Of a stretch of 64,000 nt of DNA, positions 1-9,381 are shown one piece after another. The stretch lies in assembly GCA_039930045.1 (NCBI GenBank), contig JBDSQB010000009.1:88089-152088 (forward strand). Reading direction: 5' to 3'. The notes under the pieces are model-generated. The model was not told the DNA's origin. It searched no databases and was given only the letters and a program-made list of their open reading frames with translations. Position 1 is the stretch's first letter. The number at the start of each line of letters is the position of its first letter. The translations under genes were made by a program, and so were the position numbers. The DNA is from Chthoniobacterales bacterium (GTDB lineage Bacteria > Verrucomicrobiota > Verrucomicrobiia > Chthoniobacterales > DASVRZ01).

Positions 1-6
1 GGTCGA

Positions 7-917
7 TCATCTGTTGTCGAGAGAAGAGTCCTTCGAAATACGGTATTCCAAATGTCCCAAGCGGGGAACTTTAGAGTGATCCAAGTCCGGCTCCATATTG
101 CGACTCCCTTCTTCGTTGAGCATATAGGTGAATCTGCAGGCCCAGCCACCATCATTGGAAATCAAACGAGGTCCCTCCACGATTTTGCCATACTTTGCCC
201 CTCCTAGCCTTTCCGAGCTAATCTTGAAGTAGTAAACGAAAGGACTCCACGACTCTTTGCCTGTCTGTTTCGCTGCTTCCCGTAGGCTCGGCACGTAGCC
301 AGTCTCAGGGGGCTTCATACAGCGTGTGAAATTCGCTTCTAGAAGTGGTTCCCTCATTGTAAGGAATGGGGAGAGCCCAAAAACCGCCCGCTGGTTCTGG
401 AATACGCACGTCGATAGCATCAATCAACGCGGGAGTCCCATTGTAAGCAGGTATCTGCCATACTAAGAGAATGTCTATATGCTCACCTCTACCGTTGGGA
501 GCCACGAGATCCCCTTTGACGAGGTCATATCCTACCTCCCCGGTTTCACGCAACATGACGAACGCCTGTTTGCCCAACAAAGGAATGGGATTGATTTTTT
601 TCTCAGCACGATCGAGACTTTCCCGCGCTGGGATTCGCTGACCGTCCTACGAGATGAATAGTATCCGTCGTATTTGGTTTTAAGAAATGTTACCCAGCCC
701 GACTCAGCCAGGGTGGACATTCCCTGAGCGTCGGTAACAGTTTCCTCTTCATAATTATTAGATCCCTTGCCTGTCCATGCATCTCCCCCTACCGACCAAG
801 TATTGTTGATAGTGACACCGGACAGTAAATGACCTTGCTCATCGGTCACCTCCACTGCGTGCTGTTCGGACGGCAGCCTGTGAAAGCAAGGCAAAGCAGC
901 AGAGTGAAAGCTTTCAT
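7..917 (-). pseudogene. Frameshifted lipoprotein remnant
   Basis: An ATG at 917 opens a lipoprotein signal peptide (MKAFTLLLCLAFTGC, with the lipobox AFTGC), but this frame stops after about 23 codons. The coding sense continues on the same strand in a second frame (about 860 to 585), a third (about 585 to 380) and again the second frame down to the TGA at 7, so three frameshifts are needed to rebuild one protein of about 300 residues. The pieces read coherently as a secreted protein: an N-terminal stretch with Gly/Asn-rich and aromatic residues that resembles a regulatory or Ig-like fold, then no recognisable family. Base composition is visibly lower in GC than downstream. It is either a decayed acquired gene or a patch of poor sequence; function is unknown. 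Confidence 0.5.
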
Positions 918-1025
918 CGTTGTTCGTAGTCTTTCTGCTTCCTTATGGATTGGCAACTGGAGTTGCCGGAGTGACCCTCGCAGCTACAGGAGGGGTATGG
1001 CCGCACCAGCCGATAAGAAAAATAA

Positions 1026-2024
1026 TCAAGCCGCTGGGCGTTTCTCGACGAGGCCGGGCGGGCGGGAGAAGAAACCTCGGGTCCAGAGGGCGAGATCGTC
1101 CCAAGTGGATTTCATTTTGTAGGGGAGTTTGCTGCAGCGCACTTTCTGGAGGTAATGCAGGAAGTTTTCCAAGAGGGCCATGCGCTGTTCCTGGGTGATT
1201 TCTTTCATTTGGAGGTAGCCGGGAGCGACTCGGGGCGAGGTGAGGCGGTTGACGGTGGCCAGCCAAAGCAGGCGGCGTTCCTGCGGGTTGGCACCGACTT
1301 TGAACGTGATCTCCAGCAGGTCGGCGCAATGGGCGATCCAGGCGTGGAGGCGTTTTTCCTCCGGCCAATCGGCCCATTTCGTATGCACGTTGTCCTCGTG
1401 GTAACGCTTGAAGTACCAGTCGCCTGGAACTCGAATCAGGTCGCCCCAGCAGGCCATTTGCGACATCCAGGTGGTATCGACGGAGTAGTTTTCCACTTCG
1501 TTGGTGATCAGCCCGCCGGATTCGCGAAGGGCTTCCACGCGCGTTAGCCCCCGGAAGGCGACGGCGGAATGGTGGGCGTAGAGCAAGGCGAGCTGCCGCG
1601 CCGCCGGAATGCCGGTGACGGAGGGTTGGGAGGTCTGCCACGATTGCGTGCCGAAGGCGACGATGTCGCAATAGACCACCGCCGCACTCAGGTGGCAGAG
1701 GGCGGCCTCCAGTAATTTCTCGAAATAACACGGGGCGGTGAGGTCGTCCTGCTGGTAGTAGCACCAGAATGGGGTGTCCACCTGGGCCGTGAGCCAGTCG
1801 ATATTGCCGACCCAGCCGAGGCGTTCGGGTTGCGTGACGACGGAGAATCGTTTGTCGCGGAGAAACGGCTGGCAGACGGCTTCGGACTCCGGGTCGGGGC
1901 CGTCGATGGAAATGAGGACGCGCAGGTCTCCGCAGGTTTGCACGCGGATGGATTCGAGGGTTTCGGCGAGGTAACGCGCGCCTCGATAGACTGGAACTCC
2001 GACGGTGATGAGGGGCGATGTCAT
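1026..2024 (-). CDS. Family 2 glycosyltransferase
   Basis: A 332-residue cytosolic GT-A transferase, probably moving a sugar from a nucleotide donor to a surface glycan or lipid. The N-terminus has the GT2 pattern ITVGVPVYRG (residues 6-15), followed by the nucleotide-binding SIDGPD (about 39-44) and the acidic metal-binding segment YQQDD (90-94). No membrane segment is seen. Its start overlaps the end of the upstream FAD oxidoreductase gene by 4 bases, so it is the last gene of a UbiD-oxidoreductase-glycosyltransferase operon read right to left. The acceptor cannot be told from sequence. Confidence 0.85.
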   Translation of the reverse strand: MTSPLITVGVPVYRGARYLAETLESIRVQTCGDLRVLISIDGPDPESEAVCQPFLRDKRFSVVTQPERLGWVGNIDWLTAQVDTPFWCYYQQDDLTAPCYFEKLLEAALCHLSAAVVYCDIVAFGTQSWQTSQPSVTGIPAARQLALLYAHHSAVAFRGLTRVEALRESGGLITNEVENYSVDTTWMSQMACWGDLIRVPGDWYFKRYHEDNVHTKWADWPEEKRLHAWIAHCADLLEITFKVGANPQERRLLWLATVNRLTSPRVAPGYLQMKEITQEQRMALLENFLHYLQKVRCSKLPYKMKSTWDDLALWTRGFFSRPPGLVEKRPAA

Positions 2025-3205
2025 GCGATTTGCTGGGCCAGAGTTTGCGCGAAGAAGGGGGCCATCGTGAGCTTGCCGGTGTCCACGGAATGGTAGCGCC
2101 CGTAGCTGACCGGCCCGATGCGGTAGCGGTCGTGCAAGCCGCTGTGTGGATCGTCAATATCGGTGGAGCCCCAGGCAAAAATGACGCCGCCTTTCACATG
2201 CGCGTTCTCGATGCAGGCTGGCGACAGACGCTTGAGCGAGGGAACGATCCGGCTGAGTTCCTGGAAAATGGAGGCGCGCAGATTCGACTGTAACTCGCCT
2301 GAAGGCGGCGGCCAGGCAGGCGGTCGAATCGCGGTGGACGCCCCGAGCATTCCCGTCGGATACCAGGAAAGATAGAGCGCGCCATTGTTGTAGTTTACCA
2401 CGTCGCCAAAAGCTCCCAGCACGATCGTGCTCGACGGAATGCCGACGGTTTCCGACGGCAGCAACTGCACGCGGAGGTAATGTTTTACCCGATACAGCCA
2501 GGGCAGCGAGGGCGTGATGCCAGCCGTCTGATCCACCGCGAGGCGTCCTTCCCAGAGGGTGTTGATGACGTGATCGTAGGGCGCGTCCCCATTCACGATG
2601 GCGCTGTCTTCTCGCGGCGTGACACCGTCGATATGCGTGTTCCAGTGGCAAGTAATGCGGGGGTTTTCGGTCACTGCGACGTGAACGCGCTGGGCGAGAA
2701 ACTCGGGATCAATGCTCACTTCCTCCGTGCGATAGGCGGCTTGAACCAAATCGGGATCGAACAGCGCCGCGCACTCCGCATCTGTGAGTCGCTCGGGAGT
2801 CAGCCGGTAGTCGCGTCCGAAATATTCCGGCGTCCCCTCCCCGGCGATGTCGCGGGCCATTTTTCCACAATCCCGAAAATGCGCCTCGACTTGGGGAATG
2901 CTGAGGAGGCTGTCGCTGTGGACCAGATAGTAAAACGGCGTCGAGACCGGGAGTTCCATGTCTCCCAGCAAGCGGCGCAGCAGGGGCTGGAACCGCACGG
3001 CTCCCTCGATCATAGCGCGGGCCGAGTTGCGCGAAGGATCGTTGGCATAAACGTAGCCGAGATGGATTTTGCCCTCGTTCTGGGAGGACGCCTGCGTCAT
3101 GCACGCGGCGTTTTGATCGTAAAGCGCGACCTTCACGCCGCGCGAGGCGAGTTCCAATGCAATGCAACTCCCCTGCAAACCGGCACCGAGAACCGCGACT
3201 TTCAC
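2021..3205 (-). CDS. FAD-dependent oxidoreductase (DAO fold)
   Basis: A 394-residue protein whose first residues form a Rossmann dinucleotide-binding motif (VAVLGAGLQG, residues 3-12, GxGxxG) followed by a basic/acidic turn (ALYDQ) that usually holds the FAD ribose. The rest resembles the D-amino-acid oxidase/glycine oxidase superfamily. The substrate is unknown. It overlaps both neighbours by 4 bases: the upstream UbiD-like gene and the downstream glycosyltransferase. Translational coupling suggests the three act together, perhaps in modifying a glycan or a small aromatic compound, but this is inference. Confidence 0.75.
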   Translation of the reverse strand: MKVAVLGAGLQGSCIALELASRGVKVALYDQNAACMTQASSQNEGKIHLGYVYANDPSRNSARAMIEGAVRFQPLLRRLLGDMELPVSTPFYYLVHSDSLLSIPQVEAHFRDCGKMARDIAGEGTPEYFGRDYRLTPERLTDAECAALFDPDLVQAAYRTEEVSIDPEFLAQRVHVAVTENPRITCHWNTHIDGVTPREDSAIVNGDAPYDHVINTLWEGRLAVDQTAGITPSLPWLYRVKHYLRVQLLPSETVGIPSSTIVLGAFGDVVNYNNGALYLSWYPTGMLGASTAIRPPAWPPPSGELQSNLRASIFQELSRIVPSLKRLSPACIENAHVKGGVIFAWGSTDIDDPHSGLHDRYRIGPVSYGRYHSVDTGKLTMAPFFAQTLAQQIA

Positions 3206-4665
3206 AGACTGGCGGAGAGCGCAGCCATCTTCGCAACGATGGCGGGGTCCATTTTCACCAAATCTGGCCAGGTGCGGGTGTAGCCTTCGCCAGCGATTTT
3301 ACGAGTGGCGTCGAAACCGATGTGACTCCCCATGTTCGCGACGGTTTGCGCGTGGTCGAGGCTGTCGCAGGGGCTCTTTACAAACGTGCTGTCGCGCTGT
3401 GGATCGGTGTTCGAGAGCCATCGGAAAAGGACTTCGCTGGTGTTGTGCACGTCGCAATCCTCGTCCACGACGACGATGTATTTGCTGAACATCATCTGAC
3501 CCATGCCCCAGAGGCCGTGCATGATTTTGTAGGCCTGCCACGGGTATTGTTTGCGGATGCTGACCACGACCAGATTGTGAAAAACGCCCTCGGCTGGGAG
3601 CGCCATGTCCACGATCTCGGGAAAGTTCATTTTGAAGACCGGCAGGAAGATTTTGACGCTGGCCGTGCCCATGTAGAAGTCCTCCATGGGCGGAATGCCA
3701 ACGATGGTAGCGGGGTAAATCGCCTTCTGCCGATGCGTGATGGCGGTGACGTGGAAGACGGGATAGTCGTCGATCGGCGTGTAAAATCCGGTGTGGTCGC
3801 CGAACGGGCCCTCGGGCCGCATTTCGCCGGGCTGAACGTAGCCTTCGAGGACGAAATCGACGTCGGCAGGGACTTCGAGGTCGTTGGTGACGCATTTCAC
3901 CAGCTCGACGGATTGTTTTCTCAAGAAACCGGCGAAAAGGATTTCGTCGAGTCCATCGGGCAGCGGCGCGGTGGCGGCAAAAGTGTAGGCCGGATCACCG
4001 CCGAGGCAGACGGCGACGGGCATGCGTTCGCCGCGCTCGTAGTAGCGTTTGCCGTGGCGCGCCGCGACTTTGTGTACCTGCCAGTGCATGCCAGTGGAAC
4101 TCCCGTCGTAAACCTGCATCCGGTACATGCCGATGTTGCGTTCGCCCGAATCAGGGTCGCGCGTGTAAACCGTCGGGAGCGTGATGAAGCGTCCGCCGTC
4201 CTGCGGCCAGCAATGGAGAATCGGCAGGTCGGTGAGGGAAAACCCGGATTTACCCGTGAGATGGATCACTTCCTGACAGGCGGCGTCGGAGACTTTCTTC
4301 GGGCGGGCGTAAAGGAGGTCGAGGCCGTTTTTGAGCAAGTCCCAGCCTTCGCGGAGAGACTTCGGCGGCTTGGCCTTGAGCAAAAACTGCATCTGGTCGG
4401 CGATTTCCTGGACGTTGGAAACGCCCAGCGCGGCGGCCATGCGTTTCTCGCTGCCCATGAGATTGATCGCGACGGGGAACTCGGATTGGCGACCGTCGAT
4501 GGTAGGATTTTCGACGAGAAGCGCCTTGCCACCGCCGGGCGATTTCATCTGGCGGTCGGCCAGCTCGGTCAATTCGAGTTCCGTCGCAATGGGCTGCGAA
4601 ACGCGCAGAAGTTCGCCCGCCTGATCGAGCTGGGAAACGAAGCTGCCGAGCGAGGAAAATGCCAT
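3202..4665 (-). CDS. UbiD-family (prFMN) decarboxylase
   Basis: A 487-residue protein, the usual UbiD length. The family signature EGPFGDHTGFY lies near residue 290, with the acidic residues that act with prenylated FMN in decarboxylation, and the C-terminal region has the conserved DEDCDVHN segment. UbiD enzymes remove CO2 from aromatic or alpha,beta-unsaturated acids. In bacteria without UbiA-type ubiquinone synthesis, paralogues serve menaquinone formation by the futalosine route, a plausible role here, although the downstream coupling to an FAD oxidoreductase and a glycosyltransferase could mean a secondary pathway. No UbiX (prFMN synthase) gene is in the window. Confidence 0.88.
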   Translation of the reverse strand: MAFSSLGSFVSQLDQAGELLRVSQPIATELELTELADRQMKSPGGGKALLVENPTIDGRQSEFPVAINLMGSEKRMAAALGVSNVQEIADQMQFLLKAKPPKSLREGWDLLKNGLDLLYARPKKVSDAACQEVIHLTGKSGFSLTDLPILHCWPQDGGRFITLPTVYTRDPDSGERNIGMYRMQVYDGSSTGMHWQVHKVAARHGKRYYERGERMPVAVCLGGDPAYTFAATAPLPDGLDEILFAGFLRKQSVELVKCVTNDLEVPADVDFVLEGYVQPGEMRPEGPFGDHTGFYTPIDDYPVFHVTAITHRQKAIYPATIVGIPPMEDFYMGTASVKIFLPVFKMNFPEIVDMALPAEGVFHNLVVVSIRKQYPWQAYKIMHGLWGMGQMMFSKYIVVVDEDCDVHNTSEVLFRWLSNTDPQRDSTFVKSPCDSLDHAQTVANMGSHIGFDATRKIAGEGYTRTWPDLVKMDPAIVAKMAALSASL

Positions 4666-4671
4666 GGCCAG

Positions 4672-5316
4672 CTACGGCTTTTTGGCGCGGACGACGAGTT
4701 TGTTGTCCTTGATGTCTAGCGCGCTGAGGTTATTGCCAATGGAATCGCTCTCCGATATGGATGGAACTCCGAGGCTTTCGACGAAGTTTTTCGAGGTGAT
4801 GTAACGCATTCCCCAACGCGGAAACTCCACGTCGCCGCTGCGCACACTGACGTTGTTCGGATGCGGCTTGCCTTTCTCCGTGATGAAATTCATGGAAACT
4901 TCGCCGTTGAAATAGCGATCCTGCATGAGTCGAATCTGACTCAGCGGAAAGCTCACTTGCGCCGAAATGTGATCGCCCTCGATGCTGGTGGAAACCTTGC
5001 CGCGCAGGGCGGACCACGGCTCGTATTTGGCGATCAGCGTGTTGATTTCATTCGCGGAAAGAACGATCTCCGCCTCCTGTCCGGCGTCGTAGGCCGTGTT
5101 AAACGCCTTCACTTTGTCCAGCGCAGTCTGCGTTTCGAGATCGGTCGGATTGTAAACCGGGATCGCTTTTCCGTCGGCCACGGTCATGCTCTTGATGCCG
5201 TTGAAAGTGCTCCAGGCACCCCAGAAAAGCGCGCCGCCGAGCAGCAGAAAAATGACGGCCGCCATCGCGCAACCGCCGCCGAGACAGCCGCAGCCCGTCT
5301 TTTTGTCGCGGTTCAT
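4672..5316 (-). CDS. Single-pass membrane protein, unknown function
   Basis: I take the ATG at 5316 (MNRDKKTGCGCLGGG) because the longer frame only adds a poor leader. Residues about 3-15 are Cys/Gly rich (CGCLGGGC), followed by one hydrophobic segment (AAVIFLLLGGALFWGAW), and then about 170 soluble residues with no recognised domain, presumably outside the cytoplasm. It begins 6 bases upstream of nothing else in its own direction except the UbiD gene, whose ATG is at 4665, so the two are probably co-transcribed. The Cys/Gly-rich N-terminus before the membrane helix resembles many short Verrucomicrobiota membrane proteins. No function is proposed. Confidence 0.65.
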   Translation of the reverse strand: MNRDKKTGCGCLGGGCAMAAVIFLLLGGALFWGAWSTFNGIKSMTVADGKAIPVYNPTDLETQTALDKVKAFNTAYDAGQEAEIVLSANEINTLIAKYEPWSALRGKVSTSIEGDHISAQVSFPLSQIRLMQDRYFNGEVSMNFITEKGKPHPNNVSVRSGDVEFPRWGMRYITSKNFVESLGVPSISESDSIGNNLSALDIKDNKLVVRAKKP

Positions 5317-5371
5317 GGGCGTGAGGACGGATGGAAGATTAGAGCGCATGTCGGTGATGAGAGCGGTTGTT

Positions 5372-6307
5372 CTAGCGGCTGAGTTCCAACATGCGCAAGA
5401 TCGGTTTTTCGGCGCGCTGGCGGATAGCCTCGTCCATCAGGAGTTCCGGCGAGAGATTCAGCAGGGCGGAATGCAGCTTCTCCAGCGTGTTCATTTTCAT
5501 GTAACGGCAGTCGGCGCAGGCGCAATTTTCCGTCGGCCCGGGGATGAAAGTTTTCCCCGGCACTTCGCGCTTCAGCCGGTGCAACATCCCGCTCTCGGTG
5601 ACGATAATGAACGCGTCCGCCGGGTTTTCCTTGCAGAAGCCGATCATTTTCTCGGTCGAACAAATCTCGTCGGCGAGCATGCGCACGGCGGCGGAGCACT
5701 CGGGATGGGCCACCACGGGAGCCGCCGGATATTCTTCGCGAATCTTCCGAATGCTGCGCGCGGTAAACTCCATGTGCAGGTAACAATTCCCCTGCCAGAG
5801 ATCCATCGGGCGACCGGTTTTTTCCATCACCCAGGCGCCGAGATTCTGGTCGGGCACGAAGAGAATGTTGCGGTCCTTCGGCGCGGCATTGACGATTTTC
5901 ACGGCGTTTCCGCTCGTGCAAATGACGTCTGAGAGCGCCTTCACGCCCGCGCTGCAATTGATATAGGCGATGACGTAATAGTTTTTGTCGGCGTGCTTTT
6001 GCAGGTGCGCGGCGAGTTTTTCCGGCGGGCACGAGTCGGAAAGAGAGCAGCCGGCATCGAGGTCGGGCAGCAAAACGGTGCGCGACGGGTTCACGATTTT
6101 CGCCGTTTCCGCCATGAAATGCACGCCGCAGAAAACGATCACACTCGCCTCTGTTTCCTTCGCCTTGTAAGCCAGCCCGAGGGAATCGCCCACGTAATCG
6201 GCCACATCCTGGATGTCGCCGGTCTGGTAATTGTGCGCGAGAATGATCGCGTTGCGTTCGCGTTTCAGTTCGAGGATTTCCTCAGCTAGATCGACTCCTG
6301 TCATCAT
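5372..6307 (-). CDS. nadA: Quinolinate synthase A
   Basis: NadA condenses iminoaspartate with dihydroxyacetone phosphate to quinolinate in de novo NAD synthesis, using a [4Fe-4S] cluster. The 311-residue protein carries the cluster and active-site cysteines of the family in [11 protein letters not shown] (about 82-92), GCSLSDSCP (about 110-118), the HPECS segment (about 198) and [13 protein letters not shown] near residue 255. The start is one of two adjacent ATGs (6307 or 6304). The gene is divergent from adenine deaminase; nadB and nadC are not in the window. Confidence 0.96.
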   Translation of the reverse strand: MMTGVDLAEEILELKRERNAIILAHNYQTGDIQDVADYVGDSLGLAYKAKETEASVIVFCGVHFMAETAKIVNPSRTVLLPDLDAGCSLSDSCPPEKLAAHLQKHADKNYYVIAYINCSAGVKALSDVICTSGNAVKIVNAAPKDRNILFVPDQNLGAWVMEKTGRPMDLWQGNCYLHMEFTARSIRKIREEYPAAPVVAHPECSAAVRMLADEICSTEKMIGFCKENPADAFIIVTESGMLHRLKREVPGKTFIPGPTENCACADCRYMKMNTLEKLHSALLNLSPELLMDEAIRQRAEKPILRMLELSR

Positions 6308-6400
6308 CGGGCGCGAAATATAGGGGTGTCCGCCGCGAAAGGCAACGGTTACAAGATTGCCGGGTGGCGTTTCCCATCGGAGTTGGATAGTGATCTCACT

Positions 6401-8191
6401 ATGAATCGCTTCACCGTTCCGCCGCTTTGGACTGTCACCCGCCAGCTCGCCGATGTCGCCTCTGGACGAAAAAAGCCCGATCTCGTCATCGGCGGCGCAC
6501 GGATTCTTTCCACCTACTCCGAGCGGATTCTGGAAAATCGCGAGATCTGGATTTCCGCCGGGCGCATCGCCGCAGTGAAGCCCGCAGGAAGCTGCCCGCG
6601 CTCGGACGGCGTCTCATTTTACGACGCGAAAGGCGGCATTCTCGCCCCCGGTTTGGTCGATCCGCACCTGCACATCGAGAGCAGTATGATGACCGCCTGC
6701 GCGTATGCCGAGGGGGCGTTGTTGAATGGCACGACCACCATTTTCTGCGACAGCCACGAGATCGCCAATGTCTCCGATGTCGCCGGCATCGAGTGGATGC
6801 TCGAGGACGCGCGCCAGGCTCCGATGTCGATTTATCTGACGGTCCCGAGCACGATTCCGGCGACGACATCCGAGTTTGAGACCGCTGGCGGCGATGTGAC
6901 TCCCGATAAAATTGGCGCGCTTTTCGACAAATGGCCCGAAGCGCTCGCTCTCGGCGAAAAGATGGACTTTGTCCAAGTCAACGCAGGCGATCCGAGGACG
7001 CACGCGATCATCGCCGAGTCTTTGAAACGCGGGCGGCCCGTGTCGGGTCACATCTACGGGCGCGATTTCGTGGCGGCTTATGCAGCGAGCGGCGTCACCG
7101 ACACCCACGAGGCGATCGACCGGGATATTGCCGATGATTTGCTGGAGGCCGGTGTCTGGATTTTCCTACGCGGCGGCAATCCAAAAACTCCGTGGCACAG
7201 TTTGCCCGAGGCGATCAAGACGGTCACGGAACTCGGTGCCTCAACCAAACGCATCTGCGTTTGCACCGATGACCGCGACGCCGACGACTTGTTCCAGTTC
7301 GGGCTCGATTGGGTAGTGCGCCAGGCGATTGTCGCCGGTATGCCGCCCGCGCGCGCCTGGAGTTTCGGTTCGCTGCACTCGGCGACTCGGTTTGCGATGG
7401 ATGGAGAATTTGGCGCACTTGGGCATTCGCGCCGGGCCGACATCGTGCTCCTGAACGACGCCTGCGAGGTGCAAAATACCTGGTATGGCGGCGAATTATT
7501 GGTCGAGAACAAACGCGTCACGCCCCGGCTCGATGCGATTCTCTCCAACCCGTATCGCTACCCGCCCGAGGCTTACCGGACGGTGAATCTGCCGAAAACC
7601 ATGCAACTCACTCCGGCGCTCCCGGAGAAAACGGTCACGGCCAATCTCATCCGAGCCGCGCTGCCAGGCATCATTCTTTTCCACGATCGGGCGACCATCG
7701 ATCCGGCGGACGGCGACTGGAGCGCGCAATTTGCCAAGCATCGCCTCTGCTTCGTCAGCGTGATCGAGCGTTACGGAAAATCGGGCGCGGTGGCCCACGG
7801 ATTGTTGCAAAATTTTGGGCTGCAAGCGGGCGCGGTTGCGAGTTCGGTCGGGCACGACGCGCACAACGTCATCGTCGCAGGAACCAACGAGAGTGACATG
7901 CAACTCGCCGTGGAAACGCTCCGCAAATCCAACGGCGGAGTCGTGGTCATTCGCGACGGCAAAATCCAGGCGCTGGTCGAACTCCCCATCGCCGGCCTGC
8001 TCTCCGACAAGCGCGCCACTGTCGTCGCCGAAGAAACGACGCAACTCAAAAAGGCCTGGGTCGAGTCCGGTTGCACCCTGCCCTACATGGGTTTCAACCT
8101 CATCCCGCTCTCGGTCATCCCCGAAATTCGGATCACGGACAAGGGGCTGGTGCTCGTCCCGCAGTTAGAAATCATCCCGCTCTTCGAGTAA
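6401..8191 (+). CDS. ade: Adenine deaminase
   Basis: A 596-residue amidohydrolase that converts adenine to hypoxanthine and ammonia. The metal-binding motif [12 protein letters not shown] is near residue 90, [10 protein letters not shown] follows near 120, then the HIYGRDF and VTDTHEA region and the [10 protein letters not shown] aspartate segment, all typical of Ade rather than of adenosine deaminase. I chose the ATG at 6401 because the 25 codons before it look non-coding. It feeds hypoxanthine to the xanthine dehydrogenase encoded at 22.9-26.6 kb, so the window holds two separate steps of purine breakdown. Confidence 0.95.
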   Translation: MNRFTVPPLWTVTRQLADVASGRKKPDLVIGGARILSTYSERILENREIWISAGRIAAVKPAGSCPRSDGVSFYDAKGGILAPGLVDPHLHIESSMMTACAYAEGALLNGTTTIFCDSHEIANVSDVAGIEWMLEDARQAPMSIYLTVPSTIPATTSEFETAGGDVTPDKIGALFDKWPEALALGEKMDFVQVNAGDPRTHAIIAESLKRGRPVSGHIYGRDFVAAYAASGVTDTHEAIDRDIADDLLEAGVWIFLRGGNPKTPWHSLPEAIKTVTELGASTKRICVCTDDRDADDLFQFGLDWVVRQAIVAGMPPARAWSFGSLHSATRFAMDGEFGALGHSRRADIVLLNDACEVQNTWYGGELLVENKRVTPRLDAILSNPYRYPPEAYRTVNLPKTMQLTPALPEKTVTANLIRAALPGIILFHDRATIDPADGDWSAQFAKHRLCFVSVIERYGKSGAVAHGLLQNFGLQAGAVASSVGHDAHNVIVAGTNESDMQLAVETLRKSNGGVVVIRDGKIQALVELPIAGLLSDKRATVVAEETTQLKKAWVESGCTLPYMGFNLIPLSVIPEIRITDKGLVLVPQLEIIPLFE

Positions 8192-8213
8192 AAGCCCGTT
8201 CCCGCAGGGCTTT
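8191..8213. terminator. Bidirectional terminator between convergent genes
   Basis: Stem AAAGCCC (8191-8197) pairs with GGGCTTT (8207-8213) across a 9-base loop. It lies directly after the adenine deaminase stop and before the end of the convergent acetyltransferase gene; the A/T ends of the stem serve both directions. Confidence 0.7.
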
Positions 8214-8231
8214 CGGTCGTTCCCGCAGTGA

Positions 8232-8756
8232 CTACAAAGTCACCATGTCGGGCTCGTCTTCGCAGACTTCGCTGCGGCCGCCGAACTTGTGATAGACAAA
8301 TTTCGCCGCCGGAATGGTCTTTTTCGTGGTGCCGCTGGCGAGTTCCAGTCCGGCCTCGCGCAGGTAGGCGAGCGAAGCAGCCAAAAGCTGGGTACCGAGG
8401 CCGCGATTGCGGTATTCCACCAGAATGCACGGGCCCGAAATAAGCTGGTTTGGGGCGTCGGTGTCGGTGGTCAAAATGGACGCGCCGATGACCCGCGTGC
8501 CATGGGTGAGGACGAGGCATTTCGGCTCCTTGGAGCCAAATGCGTCGCCGATTTGGCCGGTCAAAGTGGGCCAGATGCGGTTGAGCGAATCGCTCCAGTC
8601 GGAGTCCAATGAAAATGCGCTGAAGATGGCTTTGCGAACCACTTCCTCCTCGTTGCGCACGGCGCGCCGGATGGTGTAATGGGAGGGCAAATCCGTCTTG
8701 GGAGCCTCGTAAGTCTTGAGGTCCCAGATAAATTTCAGCCAGTTGGTGAGCTTCAT
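8232..8756 (-). CDS. GNAT-family acetyltransferase
   Basis: A 174-residue protein from the ATG at 8756. The acetyl-CoA pyrophosphate-binding motif A is visible as EYRNRGLGTQLL near residue 120 (R/Q-x-x-G-x-G/A), and the preceding beta strand holds the typical ILTTDTDAPNQLISGPCILV run. GNAT enzymes transfer an acetyl group from acetyl-CoA to an amine on a small molecule, peptide or ribosomal protein; the substrate is not evident. It is a lone gene, convergent with adenine deaminase. Confidence 0.8.
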   Translation of the reverse strand: MKLTNWLKFIWDLKTYEAPKTDLPSHYTIRRAVRNEEEVVRKAIFSAFSLDSDWSDSLNRIWPTLTGQIGDAFGSKEPKCLVLTHGTRVIGASILTTDTDAPNQLISGPCILVEYRNRGLGTQLLAASLAYLREAGLELASGTTKKTIPAAKFVYHKFGGRSEVCEDEPDMVTL

Positions 8757-8892
8757 GCGGCGGAACTCTGCTTGCTGCCCTCTCCGAAAGCAACCGCCAA
8801 TTCTGGATTCGCTGGCGAATCGCAATTGGAGGCGAGCCATTGGCTCCTATCTAGCAGCGTGGGAGGCGAAAGTTCAGGGCCTCACCCGATGC

Positions 8893-9351
8893 CTAGACGC
8901 GCGGGGCCTTGAAGGATTCGCGGAAATTGTAATAAAAGTCCGTGTGCCGGGCGAGACCGCGCCGCAAGACGGCTTTGAAGGTCGGCATGTCGGCGAAGTC
9001 GAAGATTAGATCGACGCTGTAAATGAAGGCCAGCATCTCGTCGTTAGTCGGCAGATTATTGCCCATCAGCACGACGTATTCGTTGCGCCGAATCTCTGCT
9101 GGCAGCTTCGCTACGGCTTGGAGAATTTCATTTTCCTCGATCGTCCAGCCGCCGTAATCGGCCTGGATGAGAATGAGGTCGTACTGGTGGGTTTTCACCT
9201 GAATGAGGAGCTCCTCGTAGGAGTCGGTGCCGTGGACTTTGTAGTCGATGGCGGTGAGTTGCTTGGAAACGACCTCGGCGTGGCGCGCCTCGTCAAACGC
9301 GACCAGCGCGGTGGAGTCGCCGGGTTCAAAAACATCGAATTGCTGGGCCAT
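8893..9351 (-). CDS. Atypical receiver-like protein beside pilT
   Basis: A 152-residue protein with the alternating alpha/beta pattern of a CheY-like receiver. The third beta strand reads DLILIQAD, where canonical receivers have DLVLLD: the residue aligned with the phosphoacceptor Asp is Gln, and an Asp comes two residues later. It may therefore be a pseudo-receiver that binds a partner without phosphorylation. It lies 30 bases downstream of the pilT-like gene in the same direction, so it probably belongs to the twitching motility operon. Confidence 0.6.
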   Translation of the reverse strand: MAQQFDVFEPGDSTALVAFDEARHAEVVSKQLTAIDYKVHGTDSYEELLIQVKTHQYDLILIQADYGGWTIEENEILQAVAKLPAEIRRNEYVVLMGNNLPTNDEMLAFIYSVDLIFDFADMPTFKAVLRRGLARHTDFYYNFRESFKAPRV

Positions 9352-9381
9352 GGTGAAAAATGAGCGGAGTTGGATGCTTCT

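Noticed and set aside
952..967. Terminator hairpin GGCAAC-TGGA-GTTGCC after the glycosyltransferase
   Set aside because: The stem is short and there is no T run on the minus strand.
943..2178. Long open frame overlapping the glycosyltransferase on the same strand
   Set aside because: It has Arg/Pro-rich low-complexity translation and lies out of frame with a clear GT2 protein; it is a shadow caused by high GC.
3157..4719. 520-codon open frame antisense to the UbiD gene
   Set aside because: No recognisable domain and biased composition; the UbiD protein on the other strand has all family motifs.
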